21,571 nt of DNA, from the NCBI GenBank assembly GCA_964431965.1, contig CAYSLU010000091.1, positions 1 through 21,571 of the forward strand, given 5' to 3'. This document shows positions 15,846-21,571 of the stretch, one piece after another. Source of the DNA: CAYSLU01 sp964431965. GTDB lineage: Bacteria > Verrucomicrobiota > Kiritimatiellia > CAIKKV01 > CAYSLU01. The notes beneath the pieces were generated by a model. It did no database searches, was not told the DNA's origin, and worked only from the letters and a program-made list of their open reading frames with translations. Position 1 is the stretch's first letter; every line of letters starts with the position of its first letter. A program made the translations under genes and the position numbers.

Positions 15846-17879
15846 ATGCTCCATCCGGTGGCCAGCCCGAAGTCGTTTCCCCTGACGTGGCTCTCACGCG
15901 ATCTCATCCGGTTCTGTCGCCACCCGGGGTCGGATTCGCTCGATCCGGCTTTTCCCGCCGACTACGCACTGCGCGCCGGCATGAGCCGCTTCTCGGTATT
16001 GAAGAGTCCCAAGACGCTGCCCGGGCCGGACGAATGCTTCGGTCACATCCAGATGGATCCGCGGCTGGTCTTCGAGAAGATGCTCGGGCTGGAGATCGTG
16101 TACCCCGATCAGACCGCCGAGGCCGCCGCGCGCCTGAGCCTGTACAACTCGATGAGCTACTACCGCTCGCACATCGAGGAGTGGTTCTATCACAACGGCG
16201 TGAAGCCCTTGCCGCCGATCGAGGGGCTCTGCCTGATCTTCAGCCCGGAGCCCGACGTGTGGCGGGTGGTCTACCGCTTGCGCAACACGGCGCTGGTTCC
16301 GGTGGCCCTCGGTCTGCGCTGGATCTGCGTGCCGGCGTCGGCGCGCGCGGTCGACGTCAGCCCATGCGAAGGAGGCTTTGAAGTCGCGGTCGAGCAGTCC
16401 GTGAAGTCCCCGTACCGGGTGTGCGTGTCCGCCGCCGCCGATCCGGCCGCCCTCCCGTTCGCGTGGACCGGCAGCCGCCTGGAGAGCCGGATGATCGGCG
16501 AGCGTCTTGAAGGCGGCGACGAGCGCGAATGGTCCTTCGTCTTTGCGTTCGACACGGCATGCCGCCCGCCTGTCCCGGCGCCGCGCCCCCCAGCCGCCCA
16601 AGACCTGGACTCCGCCGTGCGGCGCGTGGAGGCCGTATACGCCCGCCTGCCGCCCCTGAAGGGACGCTGGGCGCGCTTCGATCGCCTGGCGCTCAAAGCC
16701 GCGGGCCAGCTTCTGGACAACAGCGTGATGGAGCGCACGATCCACGGCGCGCGCCGTCCGACCATCCGCGGCGGCAAGACCGGCCTGGACGGCACCTGGT
16801 TCTGGGATACCGCCGTTTACATCCAGGCGCTCGGACTGATGGGCGAGAAGGCGACGGCCCAGGGCGCCGTGCAGATCCTGCTGGAGGGGATCGACGAGCG
16901 GGGCGCTCCGCCGGCCTACTACGTGGAGGGCCGCTATGCCATGCAGTATCAGCAGCCGACCCTCGCCTGGGGCGTGTCGCATCTGGACTCTCTCTGCCCC
17001 GACGTGGATTTTCTGCGTCGAGCCCGTCCGGCTTTGGAGCGCTACGTCGAGCACTGGCTCCGGGACTGTGATCGCGACGGAAACGGCCTGGTGGAATACC
17101 CGGCGAAAGGGGTGTGCTGGGATGACGCCCTGCGCTGGCAAGACCGCTTTCCCGTCGCGTTCGAGAAGGACGAGCCCTGGGCGCAGAAGGACTGGGGCGG
17201 CATGCGGTCCGACCGGTTCGAGAGCGTGGACACCAACACCCACCTCTACCTGGAGTGCCGGGCGCTCGAGCGGATCTGCGGCCGGCTCGGCGCTCCGGAT
17301 GCGGCCGCGGTCTGGAGCGGGCGCGCCGCACAGCTGGCCGACCGGATCCACGCGCACCTGTTCGATCCGTCCTTGGGAATCTACCAGGATCGGTCCGTCG
17401 AAGACGGGCGGTTCACCGGGATGCTGACCCTGGCGGCGTTCATGCCCGTCTACGCCGGCATCACGCCGACCGATGAAGCGCGACGGATGTGCCGCCGGTA
17501 CCTGTTGCGCCCGGAGCATTTCAACACCCCGATGCCGTTCTGCACGCTCGACCGGAGCCATCCTGCATTCCGTGGCGGCGGCTTCCTCCAGACGTCGCCG
17601 AAGCACCCGGGCGCCCTGATCCCGCAGGCGTATTGGATCGGCCGGGCGTGGCCGAATGTCAGCTTGTGGATGCTCGGCGCGCTGTGGCGCGCGGGGCTGA
17701 GGAGCGAAGCGGATGCGTGCGCCTGGCGGCTGCTCGACGCCATGGACCGGCACGAAGCCCCGAATGAATGCTACGACCCGTTGACCGGCACCCCCACGGG
17801 GCATCCCGAGTGCACGCACGGCGGGTCCGCTGCGCTAGCCTGCGCCTTCGGTCTCTATCGCCGCGATCCGGTCGGTTGA
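15846..17879 (+). CDS. GH63-like (alpha/alpha)6 glycoside hydrolase
   Basis: A 677-residue enzyme resembling bacterial GH63/YgjK-type and trehalase-like glycosidases, predicted to hydrolyse alpha-glycosidic bonds of an oligosaccharide. Residues 1-240 form a beta-rich N-terminal domain. From about 275 the (alpha/alpha)6 barrel shows TWFWDTA (317-323), DRDGNGLVEYP (409-419), WDDALRW (425-431, likely general acid Asp), VDTNTHLYLE (461-470), YWIGRAWPNVSLWML (596-610) and NECYDPLTG (640-648, likely base Glu). No signal peptide is visible. The ATG at 15846 is chosen over in-frame GTG 15801, ATG 15807 and ATG 15831 because GGAAGGA (15833-15839) lies 6 nt before it. It is followed after 16 nt by the beta-propeller gene. 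The (alpha/alpha)6 fold is fairly secure; exact family and linkage are inferred, and GH37 or an unclassified family remain possible. Confidence 0.8.
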   Translation: MLHPVASPKSFPLTWLSRDLIRFCRHPGSDSLDPAFPADYALRAGMSRFSVLKSPKTLPGPDECFGHIQMDPRLVFEKMLGLEIVYPDQTAEAAARLSLYNSMSYYRSHIEEWFYHNGVKPLPPIEGLCLIFSPEPDVWRVVYRLRNTALVPVALGLRWICVPASARAVDVSPCEGGFEVAVEQSVKSPYRVCVSAAADPAALPFAWTGSRLESRMIGERLEGGDEREWSFVFAFDTACRPPVPAPRPPAAQDLDSAVRRVEAVYARLPPLKGRWARFDRLALKAAGQLLDNSVMERTIHGARRPTIRGGKTGLDGTWFWDTAVYIQALGLMGEKATAQGAVQILLEGIDERGAPPAYYVEGRYAMQYQQPTLAWGVSHLDSLCPDVDFLRRARPALERYVEHWLRDCDRDGNGLVEYPAKGVCWDDALRWQDRFPVAFEKDEPWAQKDWGGMRSDRFESVDTNTHLYLECRALERICGRLGAPDAAAVWSGRAAQLADRIHAHLFDPSLGIYQDRSVEDGRFTGMLTLAAFMPVYAGITPTDEARRMCRRYLLRPEHFNTPMPFCTLDRSHPAFRGGGFLQTSPKHPGALIPQAYWIGRAWPNVSLWMLGALWRAGLRSEADACAWRLLDAMDRHEAPNECYDPLTGTPTGHPECTHGGSAALACAFGLYRRDPVG

Positions 17880-17895
17880 AGAAGACAGCGTCGCC

Positions 17896-19732
17896 ATGAA
17901 GCAGTCACCACAGAAGAAGAGACAGCGCATTCGGCAGGTCGACCCCCGGGTCTATCCGATGCCCAAGACGCGCGACCCCATCGTCAACACCCCCCTGCTG
18001 CGCCTGGGCGTCAACAGGCGGGGCGTTGAAAGCTTCTGGATCTCCACCTACAACCGCTGCACCGGCTGCACCGGCCTGCGCCTCGACGAGTGGGGGGAGT
18101 GCCGCACCTACCGGTTCCCCTGGGAGCACGAGGGGTTCTACAGCGCTGTCCACGTCGGGTCGGACACGTTGTGGCTGTGCGGACGGCTGGACCGTATGGT
18201 CCGACTGAACCTGCGCAGCGGCCGCTGGCGGGCCTATCCGACGGGCGTGGCCAAAGCGCGCGTCTTCGAGGGAATGACGTACGACCCGCCCACGGGCAAG
18301 CTGCTGGCGGTGAGCCAGCCGTTCCACGACAAGGCCGAGATTCAGCCCACGACGGCGGTGTCTTTCGACACCCGCGTGCGCCGGACGGCACGGGTCCATC
18401 ACGTGGCCATCTCGGAAGGCCTGTCGCGCTTCTCGTTCCCCAACGGAGACGGAACCTACAGCATGACGCTGCAGATCCCAGGCGAAGTGCTCCTCCGCTG
18501 GGACCCGCGGGACGAAACCGTCGAGACGCAGCGCATCGCCGCCCAGGGCGTGTGGACGCAGGACGCCAACGAGAAGCGCACCTGCCGGCTCATCAGCGAC
18601 GAACAGGGGCGCTGGTATTTCCACGGACGCGGCTGGTATGACCCGGCGCGGCGCGCCTTCGACGATGGCCCGCGACCCCAGCGCGAGATGGCCTGGTTCG
18701 GCCGGCACAACGGCCGCATCCTCGGCGCGCTCAACGATGGCGGCGACATTTCGGTCCATGCGTGGGACGTCGCGACCGGAAGAGTCGACTACCTGCTGAA
18801 GATTCCCGACTGCGACGTCTTCAACCTGCATCTGACGCAGTCCGGCAAGCTGATCGCGGTCAATACGTTCGGCGTGTTCTTCCGGTTCGACCCGGACACC
18901 GGCGCGCTCGAATCCTCCCGTCGCCTGCCGTCGGACGGCATCGGCGATGCCTTGGCGGTGTGCCAGGTTGACGAGGAGCGGCTCATCGGCGCCACCTATA
19001 TCAACCCCCGCTTCTGGGAGCTGAACCTGCGCACCGGCGAAGGGACGGACTGTGGCCGCGGGGCCTGGGGGCAGATCGACTTCATGGAGAAGGTCGGCGG
19101 CAAGGTCTACATGGGCGCCTACACGGGCGGCGAACTGATGGAATACGACCCCCAGCGGCCGCTCAGCTTCCCTGACAACCCGCGCGTGGTGGCCGATCCG
19201 CCGCGCGGCATGCGCCCGATCGCATGCGCGAACGACGGCCGGAACGTCTACTATTCCTGTACCAGTGACTATGGGACGCTGGGCTCGACGATCACCCGCT
19301 ACGATACGGTGACGGGCCGCGCGCTGTACGCCGTAAACCCGCTCGGCGATCAGTCCATCCGCAGCCTGGTCTACGATCCGAAAGGCAAGTCGCTCCTCTG
19401 CGGCGCCACGTTTCATGCCGACAGCATGGACCGGGCTCCGACCTCGCAGACCTGCACCGTCGCCCAGCTCGACGCCGCCACGCTGGCGGTGCGGCAGGTC
19501 NNNNNNNNNNNNNNNNNNNNNNNNNNNNNNNNNNNNNNNNNNNNNNNNNNNNNNNNNNNNNNNNNNNNNNNNNNNNNNNNNNNNNNNNNNNNNNNNNNNN
19601 CGCACGATCTTCCAGCCCTTCGATCCGGCCACCATCGACGGCTACCTGTTCACCGTTCAGAATGACTCGCTCTTCGTTCTGCGTTCGACGGAGTTGATCC
19701 ACGTCAAAGGTTGCTTGTCGGCAACAACATGA
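17896..19732 (+). CDS. Beta-propeller protein of unknown function, interrupted by assembly gap
   Basis: Not assignable to a named function. 535 residues are visible before the gap and 43 after it, ending at TGA 19730-19732. Repeated blade-like units alternate short beta-strands and turns: DTLWLCGRLDRMVRLNLRSG, GKLIAVNTFGVFFRFDPDTG, GKVYMGAYTGGELMEYDP, GRNVYYSCTSDYG with TRYDTVTG, and after the gap DGYLFTVQNDSLFVLR. This resembles WD40/NHL/PQQ-like propellers, probably seven-bladed. No signal peptide is seen; the N-terminus is strongly basic (MKQSPQKKRQRIRQ). It starts 16 nt after the GH63-like gene, and its stop overlaps the next start as ATGA. Context suggests glycan recognition or lysis, since some polysaccharide lyases are propellers, but no catalytic motif was found. 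The frame changes across the N run, so a continuous reading requires a true gap length divisible by 3. Confidence 0.78.
19501..19600. other. Assembly gap (100 N) in the beta-propeller gene
   Basis: Exactly 100 N. Codons start at 19501 on the left and 19601 on the right, so if the gene is intact the missing DNA is a multiple of 3, not 100. Confidence 0.95.
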
Positions 19733-20112
19733 AGACGGTGGCCGTAATCCTGGTTGTGGTTCTGCTGATCACCGCCGGTCTCTTCATGCAAGGGGTCTAT
19801 CGGAGCGCAAAGCGCGCGGCCAAAGAATCGGGTCAGCGGGCACTGGTTGCCGAGACCTGCATCCTCTTGGAGGACTACAAGAGCAAGAACGGAGAATACC
19901 CAGAGAGGATTGCTGCGCTACCCTTTACTTATCCTGACGGCGGTTCACCGCAACTACTGACAGACATTACCTACAGATCCTCTGGCGCTGCATACACGCT
20001 GAGGACTGTCGGCTATTCATCTGGTCAGACAATCGAAATCAGCAGAGCCGAAAAAGGTGCGGCACCGCTACTGCTGGCCCCGCAGACGGGGTTCTCGCAG
20101 GGTCCGCGCTGA
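19729..20112 (+). CDS. Small single-pass membrane protein with GspG-like motif
   Basis: A 127-residue protein with one N-terminal transmembrane helix (about 3-22, VAVILVVVLLITAGLF), then a basic and helical stretch and an extracytoplasmic C-terminal domain. Residues 50-60 (YKSKNGEYPER) resemble the pseudopilin GspG turn, where an alpha helix ends in YK..G.YP. Residues 82-86 are YRSSG. No prepilin peptidase site is apparent, so this is not a standard pseudopilin. Its ATG overlaps the stop of the propeller gene by four bases (ATGA), pointing to translational coupling; an upstream in-frame ATG at 19711 would overlap the propeller gene more and is not preferred. The next gene has the same C-terminal pattern. 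Function unknown. Confidence 0.72.
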   Translation: MKTVAVILVVVLLITAGLFMQGVYRSAKRAAKESGQRALVAETCILLEDYKSKNGEYPERIAALPFTYPDGGSPQLLTDITYRSSGAAYTLRTVGYSSGQTIEISRAEKGAAPLLLAPQTGFSQGPR

Positions 20113-20130
20113 CGTTCTGCGCGGAAGAAG

Positions 20131-20661
20131 ATGAAGAAGCACATAGCCATGGCTGGGGCAGTCTACTTGATCCTATCGATCCTCATCATACTCGTCGGAC
20201 GAGGGTCGCTTGCGTCAGGGGTGCTTGGTCTCGGCTTGACTGGACTTGGGCTGCTGGCCTTCCTCATCTGCGCTATCGGCCTTACCGACGCCAGAATCCG
20301 TCGGCGGAGGGAGAGCATTCAGTTCGGGGCAAAGTGCATGGCGTTCTCGCTGTTGCTCGTAGGCATGATTGTCCCGGTGTTGCTGTCTGGAGCGCTGGGC
20401 GATGCTGACGTCCGTGAGGCGGAGAGGTTCTGCGAGAGTCTCGTCCCGACACTCGACATGATCAAGGCATCTAAGGGCGCTTATCCCGAGTCCTTGGCAA
20501 ACGTAGTTGGACAGCGCGCTCTTCCGCAGCTACTCCGGCACCAGTCGTTCTACCGGTCGACCGGATCAGGGTTTTGTTTCACGTTTGGGTACAGAGGGTC
20601 GCTTTTACCGAGCGGGTGGGAATTCGCAAGCGGCAACAGGAAGTGGGAGCATTGGGACTAA
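20131..20661 (+). CDS. Membrane protein with three helices and YRS-G C-terminal domain
   Basis: A 176-residue protein of unknown function. Hydrophobic segments at about 8-23, 29-50 and 68-87 are predicted membrane helices, with a positively charged loop RIRRRRES at 55-62 that should face the cytoplasm. The C-terminal ~80 residues hold CESLVPTLDMIKASKGAYPE (101-120) and YRSTG (141-145), followed by an aromatic-rich end (SGWEFASGNRKWEHW). These match the spacing of the preceding 127-residue protein, so the two share a domain fused to different membrane anchors. The start follows GGAAGAAG directly. It lies 18 nt after the previous stop and is probably in the same operon. The region looks less GC-rich than the glycosidase gene. 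Confidence 0.75.
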   Translation: MKKHIAMAGAVYLILSILIILVGRGSLASGVLGLGLTGLGLLAFLICAIGLTDARIRRRRESIQFGAKCMAFSLLLVGMIVPVLLSGALGDADVREAERFCESLVPTLDMIKASKGAYPESLANVVGQRALPQLLRHQSFYRSTGSGFCFTFGYRGSLLPSGWEFASGNRKWEHWD

Positions 20662-20663
20662 CG

Positions 20664-20705
20664 GACAGCGAAGCCGTTCTTGGCTGTCGCTCGCCTGCAG
20701 CGAGC
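20664..20705 (+). other. Two adjacent short hairpins after the membrane protein gene
   Basis: GACAGC (20664-20669) pairs with GCTGTC (20683-20688), and GCTCGC (20689-20694) pairs with GCGAGC (20700-20705). They are back to back just after the stop at 20661. There is no following T run, so an intrinsic terminator is not convincing; RNA processing or chance is possible. Confidence 0.3.
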
Positions 20706-20735
20706 ACGCTCAGCCACAACTGCGACCTTGCAACG

Positions 20736-21260
20736 ATGAAGCTCAAAGCGCTCGACAAAGAGGACCAAGCCAAGTGGGACGCCTTCGTGCGCATCGGCGT
20801 GCGCTTGGTTACCAAGAACCAGTGGAAGCGTTACCGCTTGCACCAGCGCCGCTTTGTCCGCTTCGTCGACCGTCTGCTGGACGAATACGGACAGGCTCCG
20901 CGTCTTCTCGCAACACGCGCCGACATGATGCACCGCGATTCAGCCAAGCTCCCCTATCTGACACGTGCCTACCGTGGCGCCGTTGCACGGCACGACAGAC
21001 AGGAGATGGTATTCAGCGCCCATTCGATCGCCGGGATTCATCTCTCCCAAGGTCGGGCGAAACTTGCAGCGCTCTGGGTCAAGCGACTCCGGCAGAATCT
21101 TACGAAGCACAGGGATCGACTTTGGGCAAGAGACTGCACCGAGATGGAGAGGGAGATCAAACGGATGCGAACATGGCGTCCCACGGTACGGCGAGTAGCC
21201 CGTGAACGCCCCCGTTCAGCGCCAGGCGGACGAACGGCCCGGAAGGGATCACACACATGA
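20736..21260 (+). CDS. Hypothetical basic protein, 174 aa
   Basis: Unrecognised. From ATG 20736 it is 174 residues, mostly predicted helical and strongly basic (KNQWKRYRLHQRRFVRFVDR near the start; RRVARERPRSAPGGR at the end), with no membrane segment or cysteine motif. A helix-rich middle (MVFSAHSIAGIHLSQGRAKL, then WVKRLRQNL) could be a small helical repeat, but no family can be named. No clear ribosome site precedes the ATG. The frame is open upstream to ATG 20574, but that part overlaps the membrane protein gene and looks like a shadow. The stop overlaps a 22-codon ORF as ATGA. It is probably real because codon use stays protein-like over its length, but a spurious frame cannot be excluded. 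Confidence 0.5.
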   Translation: MKLKALDKEDQAKWDAFVRIGVRLVTKNQWKRYRLHQRRFVRFVDRLLDEYGQAPRLLATRADMMHRDSAKLPYLTRAYRGAVARHDRQEMVFSAHSIAGIHLSQGRAKLAALWVKRLRQNLTKHRDRLWARDCTEMEREIKRMRTWRPTVRRVARERPRSAPGGRTARKGSHT

Positions 21261-21321
21261 CGCTTCGCCTTGCGGTCCATCTGGTGTACGAAGCGATGAA
21301 CCCGGGCATGGGGGACAGCGC

Positions 21322-21571
21322 ATGATTTCGTACGAGCAGTATCTACGCGAGAGCGCCGTTCCCACGGCGGTCATCGACGTGTTTCTGGCACAGTCCCAGC
21401 CCACGTGGGCGCGATTCGATCCGGAGGTCGGCTACCTCTTGGGCCGGAGGTCGGGGGACAGACAGATAGAGGTCCGCGAACAGGCTTGGCGGCCAGCCGT
21501 TGCCGGACGACGGGCTGAAGCCCGCACTACAAACCGCGGGCCGGCTCCAGCGTTTGTAGTGCGGCCTTTAG
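21322..21571 (+). CDS. 5' fragment of a possible SGNH/GDSL-hydrolase-type gene, running into a repeat
   Basis: Open from ATG 21322 to the window edge (83 codons). GGGGGA at 21310-21315 is a good ribosome site 6 nt upstream. The first ~42 residues (MISYEQYLRESAVP, then FLAQSQPTWARFDPEVGYLLG) resemble, from memory, the opening of SGNH/GDSL hydrolase-like proteins of planctomycete and lentisphaera-type bacteria. Active-site blocks would lie further on and are not seen. After GYLLG the character changes to Arg-rich residues encoded by palindromic repeat DNA (about 21475 onwards), suggesting the gene was interrupted early by a repeat and is a remnant. Identity is tentative. Confidence 0.4.
   Translation, partial: MISYEQYLRESAVPTAVIDVFLAQSQPTWARFDPEVGYLLGRRSGDRQIEVREQAWRPAVAGRRAEARTTNRGPAPAFVVRPL
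21511..21564 (+). repeat. Palindromic intergenic-type repeat element
   Basis: CGGGCTGAAGCCCG (21511-21524) is a 6-bp-arm palindrome. Overlapping it, CCGCACTACAAAC (21522-21534) and GTTTGTAGTGCGG (21552-21564) form a perfect 13-bp inverted repeat around a 17-nt GC-rich loop. The element probably begins near 21475 and may continue past the window. Only one copy is in this window. It resembles dispersed palindromic elements I remember from genomes of this bacterial group. Confidence 0.65.

Noticed and set aside
15894..17819. Minus-strand 641-codon frame opposite the GH63-like gene
   Set aside because: Shadow frame without signatures; the plus strand carries the conserved barrel motifs.
1..21571. 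CRISPR arrays, tRNA or rRNA genes, intact insertion sequences
   Set aside because: Looked for by eye on both strands; no regularly spaced repeats, cloverleaf-like segments, or transposase motifs were found. A tool search could still find a missed small RNA.

Overview
The window is GC-rich DNA that looks like a draft or metagenome-derived scaffold of a bacterium in the Planctomycetota-Verrucomicrobiota-Lentisphaerota-Kiritimatiellota group, most like Kiritimatiellota or Lentisphaerota. This is inferred from content: very large secreted right-handed beta-helix/PKD and LamG/DUF2341 proteins, a Gfo/Idh/MocA dehydrogenase beside glycosidases, and a beta-propeller protein with many apparent relatives there. 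No rRNA, tRNA or CRISPR array was seen. Three runs of exactly 100 N (7414-7513, 11335-11434, 19501-19600) are scaffold gaps. Each breaks one or two genes, and reading phase indicates that at least the third is not really 100 bases.

Layout. (1) 1-7681 is a carbohydrate module. A Gfo/Idh/MocA oxidoreductase (minus strand, running off the left edge) is divergent from a GH42 beta-galactosidase, which is followed by a secreted three-unit beta-helix/PKD protein. A good sigma70-type promoter sits in the divergent spacer. (2) 7701-9302 is a defence-like island on the minus strand: a Fic AMP-transferase-type protein with a C-terminal winged helix, a four-half-site operator array overlapping its promoter, and the debris of a type I restriction HsdR gene. 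(3) 9351-11334 is the 3' part of a LamG/DUF2341 surface protein. (4) 11435-15578, minus strand, holds an AAA_14/DUF4143 ATPase, then deaD and rnd (RNase D) in operon-like order. (5) 15846-21260, plus strand, holds a GH63-like (alpha/alpha)6 glycosidase, a beta-propeller protein, two small membrane proteins sharing one C-terminal motif set, and an unrecognised basic protein. (6) The right edge carries the first ~42 codons of a possible SGNH-hydrolase-type gene running into a palindromic repeat.

Function. Regions 1, 3 and 5 fit glycan use and cell-surface display. The two glycosidases lack obvious signal peptides and probably act on imported oligosaccharides, while the beta-helix protein is exported. 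deaD and rnd are housekeeping RNA metabolism. The Fic gene with its operator array, next to a gutted restriction gene, is the most distinctive regulatory locus. The propeller plus paired small membrane proteins is the best candidate for an uncharacterised gene set. I do not see clear evidence of a wholly new system.
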